Below are positions 1 through 7,005 of a stretch of DNA of 37,936 bases, in pieces; positions within the stretch are counted from its first letter, which is position 1; each line of letters opens with the position of its first letter. This stretch comes from Alphaproteobacteria bacterium (GTDB lineage Bacteria; Pseudomonadota; Alphaproteobacteria; Rhizobiales; CAJQND01): NCBI GenBank assembly GCA_024227565.1, contig JAAEUE010000274.1, positions 1 through 37,936 of the forward strand, written 5' to 3'. Below the pieces are notes generated by a model, which saw only the letters and a list, made by a program, of their open reading frames with translations, did not search any database and was not told the DNA's origin. Position numbers and translations under genes: made by a program.

Positions 1-147
1 ATAATCGGATCGTAAGGTTAAGGCTGCTGGCATTGGAAACCCTCCGCTGCCAATTTGAATCAGACAACAGCTGATTTGGGAATCCCCCATGATTCATAAA
101 TCAACGCCTTTGGTATAAGTTCTTCCGTCCGTTCTGATGGAGGAAGA

Positions 148-224
148 TGGTCGGAGCGGCGGGATTCGAACCCACGACCCCCACACCCCCAGTGTGGTGC
201 GCTACCGGGCTGCGCTACGCTCCG
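148..224 (-). tRNA. tRNA-Pro (anticodon GGG)
   Basis: Read on the minus strand, this folds as a complete cloverleaf. The acceptor stem CGGAGCG (218-224) pairs with CGCTCCG (152-158), followed by discriminator A and a genome-encoded CCA (148-150). The T arm carries GGTTCGAATCC. The anticodon stem CCACA/TGTGG encloses the loop CTGGGGG, giving anticodon GGG, which reads CCC proline codons. The D arm contains AGCCCGGTAGCGC. No integrase or attachment-site duplication is visible next to it. Positions 1-147 hold no recognisable gene. Confidence 0.96.
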
Positions 225-317
225 ACTTGAGCGCTAGATAGCCATGTTTGAGTGGGGACTCAAGGAGATTGTGCCAGCACCCAAGATCAGCATGCCCAAT
301 GATGCGGTTTGCCGGAC

Positions 318-1352
318 TTATCTCAGCTTTTCAATAGCGGCCTCAAAGCAGACAGACACGGTGACATCCTTGCGCTCGGTTGCACACTCCTCTGCAATTT
401 TGAGGTCGTCAACCGTTTCATATTCCGCATAGGGCGCGATGAGCTCGCGTTCTTCACGATCCAAGGCGTTGCCGAACCGGTCGATCTTTCCTTTTAGGTG
501 CGGTCGCGTGATCAACAGGGCCTGGCGCAGTTCATCACCTTTCAGGAAGTTATCAGGCAGTTGGTCAAACGGGCCATCAAGATAATTGTTCACATCAGCG
601 TTCGCGCGGTAGATGCCAATCAGCACCTTACGCTCTGGCTTACCTTCTTTCAGAAAGGCAAAACCGGTGCGCCAACCTATGACCGTGTTGTTGAGCCCCC
701 TTCCCGCCACCAGCTGGTCTGTCAATGGCACGGTCTCATCGAGCACATAGCGAAACTTCTTTTCAGGCTTGTCAAAGATCAAAAAGAACCGCACGCCCGA
801 TTCATCGAACACCGGCCCCAGATAATTTTCCCCAGCGCGCACGATGCCTTCGGGCGGCCGGACATCCGACAAATCGTTGAGCTCAAACACAACGCTCTTT
901 CCGCCAGCGCTGATCTTGTAGGCAAACTCATTTTTCTTCTCGACGGTAACGCCCTGGTTTGCGCCGAGCACCGCGCCATAATCCTTTTGGTCGCTGGCCC
1001 AGTGTGTTGAGGCGCGGAAGTAGGCAAAATTGATGAACCCCTCGTCACGCCGCCCCACATCCAGCCTGATGTTGCCCGCATACTTCACGCCGTTCTGGTG
1101 GAAGTAGAAATAGAAATAGTTTTCCGTTGGATAGACTTTCACCCGGTCAGGAAGGCTGTTCAGCACAAACTGAAAGACACTCGGCACATCATCCAGCTTC
1201 AACGCCGTGTGGGGACGAAGGCCGGACACAAGCTGCTCGTTTGTAAACAAGCTGGGCAACTGTTGTGGAGATTTGGTCTCTTGCGCACTCGCTGGAGGAC
1301 CAACACCTAGTGCCAGAACAAAACAAACAAGAAGCCAATTAAGCCGATTCAT
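318..1352 (-). CDS. Conserved hypothetical secreted protein (signal peptide)
   Basis: About 344 residues. I prefer the ATG at 1352 (MNRLNWLL) over the one at 1361 because the GGAG upstream sits about 10 bases from 1352 but only 1 base from 1361. The N-terminus is a clear Sec signal peptide: a short basic region, the hydrophobic stretch LLVCFVLALGVG, and an AxA-type site (PASAQ). The mature part is hydrophilic, rich in aromatic residues (a Tyr/Phe run near residue 75) and has no membrane segment. Two cysteines near the C-terminus could form a disulfide. I recognise no family. It is probably periplasmic and single-domain. The nearest upstream gene is the Arg-rich secreted protein on the same strand, separated by a hairpin, so it is probably transcribed on its own. 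Confidence 0.8.
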   Translation of the reverse strand: MNRLNWLLVCFVLALGVGPPASAQETKSPQQLPSLFTNEQLVSGLRPHTALKLDDVPSVFQFVLNSLPDRVKVYPTENYFYFYFHQNGVKYAGNIRLDVGRRDEGFINFAYFRASTHWASDQKDYGAVLGANQGVTVEKKNEFAYKISAGGKSVVFELNDLSDVRPPEGIVRAGENYLGPVFDESGVRFFLIFDKPEKKFRYVLDETVPLTDQLVAGRGLNNTVIGWRTGFAFLKEGKPERKVLIGIYRANADVNNYLDGPFDQLPDNFLKGDELRQALLITRPHLKGKIDRFGNALDREERELIAPYAEYETVDDLKIAEECATERKDVTVSVCFEAAIEKLR

Positions 1353-1442
1353 GCGCGGCATACTCCACGTAAGAGGTCAACAACGGGACGGTAACTCAGA
1401 AACGTTGGTTTGAAGGTCCGCCAGCCAGGTGCAAACAACAAT

Positions 1443-1464
1443 GGCCCCCCGAAACCGGAGGGCC
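1443..1464 (-). terminator. Hairpin, candidate terminator of the Arg-rich gene
   Basis: The arms GGCCC and GGGCC extend inward through a G-T wobble and CCG/CGG around a short loop. On the minus strand the hairpin is followed by ATTGTTGTTTG, a weak T-rich tail. It lies 21 bases past the stop codon of the Arg-rich gene. Confidence 0.5.
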
Positions 1465-1485
1465 ACTGCAAATTGGTGTTAAAAC

Positions 1486-1818
1486 TTAGAGAACCAGAAT
1501 AAACGATGGTCTGCGGCGATAATACCGTCTCCGCCGGCTTCTCCATCTGCGGTGTCTCCACCTGCGGCTCCGCCATCTCCGATGCCGCCGCCGCCGGCGA
1601 CGACGCCATCTGCGGCTCCTCCGCCTGCCATGGTGCGCTTCGGCTGGTGTTGAGAGGCTAACGCCTGCCACAGCCACAGCCAGAGCAGCCAAACCTCCCG
1701 CAATGAGCATGCGCCGACCAGCATCTGGGGCTTCGCTGCCATCAACACTCGCACCGCCAAGGCGAGTTCGCAGCCAAAGCAATACGCGCTGCTTTAACTC
1801 AGTTAATTGTACTATCAT
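1486..1818 (-). CDS. Small exported Arg/Trp-rich low-complexity protein
   Basis: 110 residues from the ATG at 1818, which has AAAGGACAGG upstream; an in-frame ATG at 1845 lacks a comparable site. Residues 35-61 form a twin-arginine-like signal (GRRMLIAGG, then a hydrophobic Ala/Val/Leu stretch, then TPAEA|HH). After the predicted cleavage site, about 40 residues are almost entirely Arg, Trp, His and Ser in RRWR/HRRW units, followed by YYRRRP and a short hydrophobic tail, SFILVL. At the DNA level this is an imperfect GA/GC-rich triplet repeat (about 1510-1630). Similar protamine-like proteins are annotated in Rhizobiales with no known function. Binding of nucleic acid, polyphosphate or anionic envelope polymers is plausible from the charge but is inference. 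Confidence 0.75.
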   Translation of the reverse strand: MIVQLTELKQRVLLWLRTRLGGASVDGSEAPDAGRRMLIAGGLAALAVAVAGVSLSTPAEAHHGRRRSRRWRRRRRRRHRRWRSRRWRHRRWRSRRRRYYRRRPSFILVL

Positions 1819-2101
1819 TTTGGTACCTGTCCTTTTCCCAGGCACCCCCTCGTGTTCATAGATTACTGATATTCAGCTGGAGTTCAATTGATTTGTGTCA
1901 ACTGTAATACCAAATATTTCAATGGTATGGCCAATTTTTCCTCTCATCACATCCCTCAAACCCCTCGTGGGGCGTATTGACTGTCGATGGAGGAGGTTCT
2001 GTCAGCCAAGCTCAAAAGGTTTCGGTTAAATCAGAGCTTAGGCATTGAAATTCACCTCAAGCATCCGCTTAACTCGCCAGGCAATCATCTGGGTTCAACG
2101 C

Positions 2102-2569
2102 ATGTCAAAAAAGACGCTTCTTATTGTGGGACACGTTCCCTCTCCCAACACCCAAGTTTTAAGGGACGCCGTGCTGCGCGGCGCCAGCCACCCCGACATA
2201 TCTGGGGTGGACGCTGTGGCCCTGAGCCCGTTTGACACTCATCCTGAACACGTCAAGACAGCAAACGCCGTTGTGCTGGGAACCACAGAGAACCTCGGCT
2301 ACATGAGCGGTGCTCTGAAAGACTTTTTTGACCGCATCTACTATCCCTGCCTTGAGGAAACCCAGGCCAAGCCGTTCGCGCTCTATGTACGTGCAGGCCT
2401 GGATGGTACCGGCACCTGCAGGGCCGTGGACACAATCACCACCGGGCTGCGCTGGAGGGCGGTGCAGGATCATCTGGTGTGCCGGGGCGAGTATAACGAT
2501 CAGTTTGAGGCTGATTGTGAGGAGCTTGGCACCTTGATGGCGGCCGGACTTGAGGCTGGCGTGTTCTAA
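2102..2569 (+). CDS. Flavodoxin-fold / NADPH-dependent FMN reductase-like protein
   Basis: 155 residues from the ATG at 2102 (MSKKTLLIVGH). The start with a buried beta strand, followed by GHVPSPNTQ as a phosphate-binding loop, fits the flavodoxin fold, as do the central GTTENLGYMSGALKDFFDR and the later LYVRAGLDGTG. The GxxENxxYMSGxxKxFFDR motif is characteristic of flavodoxin-like quinone or FMN reductases, where it contacts the isoalloxazine ring. Two late cysteines (VCRGEYNDQF and DCEEL regions) are unremarkable. The product is probably a cytoplasmic FMN-dependent oxidoreductase; substrate unknown. It is followed by a T-run (2577-2585) without a strong hairpin, and the next gene starts 93 bases later on the same strand. 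Confidence 0.8.
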   Translation: MSKKTLLIVGHVPSPNTQVLRDAVLRGASHPDISGVDAVALSPFDTHPEHVKTANAVVLGTTENLGYMSGALKDFFDRIYYPCLEETQAKPFALYVRAGLDGTGTCRAVDTITTGLRWRAVQDHLVCRGEYNDQFEADCEELGTLMAAGLEAGVF

Positions 2570-2662
2570 GGTGCATTTTTTTTGTTGGACATACGCCCTC
2601 ATTTTGATTGAGTAGAAGCACGAGAGCGCATAGGAGCGCATGTCAAGCCAAGGAGATTGACC

Positions 2663-3262
2663 GTGGAAACCGTTTCCTTCACCCAAATGAAAGATGGCAC
2701 GCAGGAAGACTACGAGTTGCTGCATGAGAAAGAAGCCGGATTTCTGAGCGGCACAGCCGATCGGCTTCTGCATGAAATGGCGCGTCAAGGCGAAGAAACC
2801 CTGGAGGGTTACAAGATCACACGCCTGGAGCATGGTTTGCAATCTGCCACCCGTGCTGAGCGCGAAGGTGGCGACATTGACTGGATTGTCTCTGCGCTTT
2901 TGCATGACATTGGCGATGGCTTGGCGCCTCAGAATCACGACCGCATGGCCGCAGAAATTCTACGCCCCTTCGTGCGCGAAGAATGTGCCTGGGTGGTGGA
3001 ACACCATGGCTTGTTCCAAACCTATTATTTCGGCCATCACTATGGCTGGGACCGCAACGCACGCGACAAATTCAAAGACCATCAACATTTCCAAGCTTGT
3101 GTGGATTTTTGCGAACGTTGGGACCAAGCTTCCTTCGATCCAGGTTATGCAAGCGAAGGCCTGGAACATTTTGCGCCTCTGGTGCGCGAGGTGTTCGCGC
3201 GCTCGGCTTACGCCCCTGAGGTTGTGCAGGAGAGCGTTTCCATTGGTCTCCCAGCGCGTTGA
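2663..3262 (+). CDS. HD-domain protein, PhnZ/TmpB-like (possible di-iron oxygenase)
   Basis: 199 residues from the GTG at 2663; AGGAG at 2651-2655 leaves a 7-base spacer, whereas the TTG at 2657 is too close. The HD signature is HD at residues 81-82 (ALLHDIGDGL). Further likely metal ligands are H57 (in RLEHGLQSA), H92, H114 or H115 (VVEHHGLF) and D154 (RWDQ). The EHxLQxA segment before HD is typical of the phosphonate-associated HD proteins (PhnZ, TmpB), which are mixed-valence di-iron oxygenases rather than phosphohydrolases. The PhnZ tyrosine/glutamate substrate motif is only partly matched (EGYKITRLE). The stop overlaps the start of the M24 gene, so the two are translationally coupled. 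Substrate unknown; a phosphohydrolase activity cannot be excluded. Confidence 0.8.
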   Translation: METVSFTQMKDGTQEDYELLHEKEAGFLSGTADRLLHEMARQGEETLEGYKITRLEHGLQSATRAEREGGDIDWIVSALLHDIGDGLAPQNHDRMAAEILRPFVREECAWVVEHHGLFQTYYFGHHYGWDRNARDKFKDHQHFQACVDFCERWDQASFDPGYASEGLEHFAPLVREVFARSAYAPEVVQESVSIGLPAR

Positions 3263-4434
3263 CCGCCTCGCCGCCGAAAAGAGGCTTCCCGCACGCAGAG
3301 TATGAAGCACGCGCGGAGCGCGCCAGAGCACGGATGGTTGCCGACGATCTTGATGCGATCGTGGTCACCTCGCCGCCCAATGTGCGCTATTTCTCCGGCT
3401 TTGCCTCGCAATTCTGGGAGAGCCCCACCCGCCCCTGGTTCGTGATTATCCCGCGTTCCGGCGGCGCTCTTGCGGTGGTGCCGGACATTGGCGCACCTGC
3501 GTTTGAGGCGACTTGGATTGACAAGGTCCGCAGCTGGCCTGCGCCACGGCCGGATGATGACGGTGTGTCCCTGATGGCCGACACGCTGCTGGGCCTGCCA
3601 CGAACCTCTGGCAGGATCGGATGGGAAATGGGCAGCGAGACCATTATCCGCATGCCGATCAAGGATTTTGACACGCTTCGCTCTCAGGTGCCGGGCCTGG
3701 AGTTTGTGGATGGTTCGCCAGCGATCTGGTCGCTTCGGATGGTCAAGTCTGCCCTCGAAATTGGCCACCTCAGACATATCTGTCAGCTGGCAAGCCATGC
3801 CTTTGAGGCCCTTCCGGGACAGTTGCAGTTCGGAGATAGCGAATTGACCGCAGCACGCAAACTCAGCGCCGAGCTGATTGAACGCGGTGCCGATTCCATT
3901 CCGTTCATTGCCGCCTGCTCAGGTCCAGGTGGGTATGACCAGATTATCGTCGGCTCCAGAGAACGCCCGTTGGACAACGGCGACATTCTGTTCATGGATC
4001 TGGGTGCACTTTATGACGGCTATTCCTGCGACTTCGATCGGAATTTTGCATTCGGACCGCTGAGCAATGAAGCAGCCCAGGCTCATGACGCGGTTTGGCA
4101 GGCAACGGAAGCGGGCATCAACGCGGCCCGCCCTGGCGCCACCACCACCGATCTGTTTAAGGCCATGGCCTCTGTCTTGGAGGCATCTGGTTCCAAGGGG
4201 CTGAATGTCGGGCGTCTGGGCCATGGTCTGGGGATTCAGCTCACCGAGCCGCCCTCGAACCGGCTTGGGGACGATACGCCCCTGGTGCCCGGAATGGTGA
4301 TGACCATAGAACCCGGCATGGAATACGCCTCTGGGAAAATGATTGTGCATGAGGAAAATGTGGTGATCACAGAAGACGGCTGCGAGCTTTTAACACGCCG
4401 CGCCCCGCGCGAAATGCCGGTGATCGGCGGTTAA
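3259..4434 (+). CDS. M24-family metallopeptidase (Xaa-Pro aminopeptidase-like)
   Basis: 391 residues in the two-domain arrangement of creatinase/prolidase proteins: an N-terminal domain (about 1-155) and a C-terminal pita-bread catalytic domain. The dinuclear metal ligands are visible: D247 (FMDLGA), D258 (SCDFDR), H322 (LGHGLG), E351 (TIEPGM) and E365 or E366 (HEENVV). The family hydrolyses Xaa-Pro peptides, but many members act on small amides, so the substrate is open. The start is a TTG (3259) overlapping the HD stop codon (TTGA arrangement) with no good ribosome site of its own, so translation probably depends on coupling. The operon with the HD protein suggests a shared small-molecule pathway. 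It lacks the metal-site variations I associate with the DMSP lyase DddP. Confidence 0.88.
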   Translation: MTASPPKRGFPHAEYEARAERARARMVADDLDAIVVTSPPNVRYFSGFASQFWESPTRPWFVIIPRSGGALAVVPDIGAPAFEATWIDKVRSWPAPRPDDDGVSLMADTLLGLPRTSGRIGWEMGSETIIRMPIKDFDTLRSQVPGLEFVDGSPAIWSLRMVKSALEIGHLRHICQLASHAFEALPGQLQFGDSELTAARKLSAELIERGADSIPFIAACSGPGGYDQIIVGSRERPLDNGDILFMDLGALYDGYSCDFDRNFAFGPLSNEAAQAHDAVWQATEAGINAARPGATTTDLFKAMASVLEASGSKGLNVGRLGHGLGIQLTEPPSNRLGDDTPLVPGMVMTIEPGMEYASGKMIVHEENVVITEDGCELLTRRAPREMPVIGG

Positions 4435-5171
4435 AACGCCGGCCGCAGCAAGAGCAACGCGCCCAACAAGACCATCACTGACAGAGCTGCGGTTCTGAAC
4501 GCCGCCACCGAAAGACGCCTACGCAATTTGGAGCCGAGCCAAATCCCGGCAAACACCGGCATGAAAGACAACAGCGACAAGCCAACGATCTTCCATGTGA
4601 GCAAGCCGAATTTAGCCAGCCCGGCAGCAACGAATACCGAAGACAATGAAAACGAGATATTGATCGCCTGCAGAAAACGGTTCGGCTCCAGGTGCAGCGC
4701 CATCAAGAACGGCATTGAAGGAACCAATTGGCAGCCGGTGCAGCCGTTGATCACTCCGGTTAGCAAACCGCTTGGGAGGGCCAGCGGCTTCTCAAACCGG
4801 CTTGGTAAGCGGAGATCCGGTTTGGTCAGCGCGTAGGCTCCGTAAGCCATCAGCACAACTCCCAAGACTGCGACCAGCCCTGCCTCATCAAAAGACACCA
4901 GAAAATAGAGCCCTACCCCCAATCCAGCCAAGGTCATCAGATACATCGGCCAGAAGCGGTCCAGGGTTTCTTTGAAGTGACCGGCGTCCAGCATCACCGA
5001 AGTGTTCGTGGCCAGAGATGGCAGCAGCACCAGCGGAATGGCTGTCTTCAAACCCAGCGCAAGCACCAAAAACGGCAGACAGGTGGACGAGAACCCGAGC
5101 CCGGTGAGACCCTTGATGAAACCTGCGAAGGCAAAGCCGAAGGTGGCGAGAGCGATTGCTGAAGGGTCCAA
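4431..5171 (-). CDS. TauE/SafE-family membrane transporter (putative sulfite or organosulfonate exporter)
   Basis: 246 residues, strongly hydrophobic, with about seven to eight membrane segments. Two related halves begin FAGFIKGLTGLGFSST and SGLLTGVINGCTGCQLVPSMP, the duplicated motif of the TauE/SafE family (DUF81). Only a TTG at 5171 is available before an in-frame stop upstream, and the first membrane helix begins immediately after it, so this start is credible although the ribosome site is poor. The 3' ends of this gene and the M24 gene overlap by 4 bases tail to tail. Family members export sulfite, sulfoacetate or other anions; the sulfur genes a few kb away make a sulfur substrate plausible but do not prove it. 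Confidence 0.85.
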   Translation of the reverse strand: MDPSAIALATFGFAFAGFIKGLTGLGFSSTCLPFLVLALGLKTAIPLVLLPSLATNTSVMLDAGHFKETLDRFWPMYLMTLAGLGVGLYFLVSFDEAGLVAVLGVVLMAYGAYALTKPDLRLPSRFEKPLALPSGLLTGVINGCTGCQLVPSMPFLMALHLEPNRFLQAINISFSLSSVFVAAGLAKFGLLTWKIVGLSLLSFMPVFAGIWLGSKLRRRLSVAAFRTAALSVMVLLGALLLLRPAF

Positions 5172-5365
5172 AGCAGTTGGCCTGGTCGGTTTTGGTCAGA
5201 CCGTGCACTTTGCGCCCTTTTTGCTGGCTGTCAAACCCAACCACCTGTTCTGAGCACAGTTCGTTTGGTTGTTGTTAAGTATGTTCTTTCAATCGAATTT
5301 AATTCAATTGCCGCATAAATCGCATCGAAAGTGAGCGGGGGCTCATCTCAACAACGGAGGCAGCG

Positions 5366-5821
5366 GTGAGTATGTATGCGTCAATGGTCAAGCAGTTCGC
5401 CACCGATAAACGTGGTGCAACTGCGGTAGAATATGCTGTGGGTGTGGCCTTTATCGCTTCAGCTGTGCTCGGGTTAGCCGGCGCGGTGGGCACCACCATC
5501 AAGGCAGAATCCTATGCCACGATCCTTAACGGCAAGGTGTTTTTAGCCTCCTCCAAGAAAGACTTGGTGCGCATTGCGGCGCGCAGCTCCAGCGACCCCA
5601 TTCAGACCGGCTCTACAGCTGACGCACCTGAAAGTGCAGACGACATGGTTCCGCGGGCGCGCAAGATGAAAACCCGGGTCAGCGAAGCCAGCGCAACGCC
5701 TTTCTGTAATTCAGGTGACGAAGTGCGCCCGTGTAGGTTGGACCTCACCAAGCAGAGCTTCCAAGGCTGGCGCGGTACAATGGTGGACTGGTCACCAGAC
5801 AGCGACGAAGACGATCACTAA
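5366..5821 (+). CDS. Flp/Fap-type pilin with long acidic C-terminal extension
   Basis: 151 residues from GTG 5366 (GGAGG at 5356-5360, spacer 5); ATG 5372 is an alternative. The N-terminus is a textbook class IVb prepilin: basic leader DKRG, predicted prepilin-peptidase cleavage after G17, then A-T-A-V-E22-Y23 with Glu at +5 and Tyr at +6, and a hydrophobic helix to about residue 45. Ordinary Flp pilins end near 55-60 residues. This one continues for about 100 hydrophilic residues with two cysteines (FCNSGDEVRPC) and an acidic end (DSDEDDH). No tad/cpa assembly gene, prepilin peptidase or secretin is in the window, so it is a solitary pilin-like protein; it could be a minor pilin or a substrate of a Tad system elsewhere. 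Confidence 0.8.
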   Translation: MSMYASMVKQFATDKRGATAVEYAVGVAFIASAVLGLAGAVGTTIKAESYATILNGKVFLASSKKDLVRIAARSSSDPIQTGSTADAPESADDMVPRARKMKTRVSEASATPFCNSGDEVRPCRLDLTKQSFQGWRGTMVDWSPDSDEDDH

Positions 5822-5840
5822 CTGCAGTGTCGAAAAGCCG

Positions 5841-6434
5841 TCACTTGCTCTCCACAAGTGTGAGCTTCAACACATCAACCATCGTGGCGTGGGCGGGAAC
5901 ATCGCCCACATTGACGATCTTGTGCGGCTGATCTCCACGGTAGCGAAGGGTTTCGCCCATCTCCACAATACGGCTTTCGCCATTCACCGTGACTTCGAGC
6001 TTGCCAGCCAAGACCGACAGGTGCTCGATGCACCCCACCTGATGGGGCTCGGAAACGAGCTCGCCGCCAGGTTCGGCGTTGAAATCATACCATTGCAACC
6101 AATCCACCACACTTAAGGCGCCGATGATTGCCAGCGTGCACTTGCCATCCTGACTGGTCAGCACAGGGATTGAGCTGCCTTGATGATGGTCGAGGAAATC
6201 GGACCCATCATCGTTCTTCAGAACCTCGTCAATGGAGCTGTCCAAAGCCTTGGAGAGCCGCCACACGGTGCCAATGGTGGGGTTGGTCTCGTTGCGCTCA
6301 ATCTGCGAGATGATCGATTTGGCAACACCTGAGTGCTCCGACAGGTCTCCCAGAGACATGTTGTAGGCCTTGCGCAGCCGCTGAATGGTCTGTCCCAGGG
6401 CGGGCGGGCTTTCACCATCTTTTCTTCTGGCCAA
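5841..6434 (-). CDS. XRE-family transcriptional regulator with C-terminal cupin domain
   Basis: 197 residues. The N-terminal helix-turn-helix (about residues 13-68) contains LGQTIQRLRKAYNMSLGDLSE and SIISQIERNETNPTIGTV, the classic XRE recognition region. A linker leads to a cupin barrel (about 105-190) with PGGELVSEPHQ, LSVLAGKLEVTV and PHKIVNVG. Such regulators sense a small ligand through the cupin. The start is TTG at 6434 with GGAG 7 bases upstream. The gene diverges from the sulfite reductase operon, and the palindromic element 6464-6490 lies about 30 bases from its start, suggesting autoregulation and control of the divergent operon. The ligand is unknown; a sulfur compound is a reasonable guess from context. 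Confidence 0.9.
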   Translation of the reverse strand: MARRKDGESPPALGQTIQRLRKAYNMSLGDLSEHSGVAKSIISQIERNETNPTIGTVWRLSKALDSSIDEVLKNDDGSDFLDHHQGSSIPVLTSQDGKCTLAIIGALSVVDWLQWYDFNAEPGGELVSEPHQVGCIEHLSVLAGKLEVTVNGESRIVEMGETLRYRGDQPHKIVNVGDVPAHATMVDVLKLTLVESK

Positions 6435-6452
6435 TTTCAGTCTCCAGACAGG

Positions 6453-6490
6453 TTGACACTTGAATGTTCTTTTTATAGAACATATGTACG
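6453..6490 (+). promoter_or_regulatory. Promoter and palindromic operator of the sulfite reductase operon
   Basis: TTGACA (6453-6458) and TATAGA (6474-6479) with a 15-base spacer form a candidate sigma-70-type promoter reading toward DUF2849. Two overlapping palindromes sit on it. One is ATGTTCT (6464-6470), six bases, AGAACAT (6477-6483), a perfect 7-bp inverted repeat. The other is AGAACA (6477-6482), two bases, TGTACG (6485-6490). The second matches the element found on the -10 boxes of both rhodanese genes. The candidate regulator is the divergent XRE-cupin protein. Confidence 0.5.
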
Positions 6491-6643
6491 TAATTCAGAA
6501 CGATTTGAGTGTGAAGCAATTACCAAGTGCCACTATCGGCTAAAATCGCTGAAAACACAAGGAAATGCTTCGCAGTTGGTAAAGCCCGCATCCGCAGGCG
6601 CCGTTTTTAAAAAAGAACGCTCAACGAATTCGAGGAACAGATT

Positions 6644-6970
6644 ATGGATCATGGACACGTACTCACCGCAAACCGGCTGTCAGATGGTATCGTTGTTTTC
6701 CTCACGGCCACCAGCGCCTGGTCTGAACAGATCGACGAAGCCGTTCTGGCCCGCGAACCGCTTGCCGCAGCCGCGCTGGAAAAACGCGGTGTGGAATTCG
6801 AAGAGACCAATCTGGTCACCGGCGCTTATCTGATTGAAGCTGAGCGCCAAGGCGCGGCCATCACACCGACCCGTGTGCGCGAGCGCATCCGGGCGTGCGG
6901 CCCCACTGTGGCCTATCTCGGCGTCCACACGCCGCCGTGTCATGCTCAAGCCACCGCCGTTGCCGCTTAA
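6644..6970 (+). CDS. DUF2849 protein, first gene of the sulfite reductase operon
   Basis: 108 residues from ATG 6644, preceded by GAGGAAC with a 7-base spacer. The sequence (MDHGHVLTANRLSDGIVVF, then a central VLAREPLAAAALEKRG) matches the small DUF2849 proteins that sit directly upstream of cysI in many Rhizobiales and related alphaproteobacteria. Function is unknown; the conserved linkage implies a role in sulfite reduction or siroheme/electron supply. The 5' untranslated region would be about 158 bases if the promoter at 6453-6479 is used. The gap to cysI is 35 bases. Confidence 0.88.
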   Translation: MDHGHVLTANRLSDGIVVFLTATSAWSEQIDEAVLAREPLAAAALEKRGVEFEETNLVTGAYLIEAERQGAAITPTRVRERIRACGPTVAYLGVHTPPCHAQATAVAA

Positions 6971-7005
6971 GACCGGATATTCTTCCCACATAGGGTTTCA
7001 GCGCC

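Noticed and set aside
148..224. tRNA-Pro as an integration site of a genomic island
   Set aside because: No integrase, no direct repeat of the tRNA end within the window, and no change in composition next to it.
1510..1630. CRISPR-like or tandem repeat array
   Set aside because: The repeats are short, imperfect triplet-based and lie in the frame of the Arg-rich protein; there are no spacers.
2159..2938. Long minus-strand open frame of about 259 codons
   Set aside because: It lies antisense to the flavodoxin-like and HD genes, has no ribosome site and its translation is low-complexity and unlike any family.
3259..4434. DMSP lyase DddP as identity of the M24 protein
   Set aside because: Motifs around the metal ligands (FMDLGA, SCDFDR, LGHGLG) fit ordinary Xaa-Pro peptidases, not the DddP pattern as I know it.
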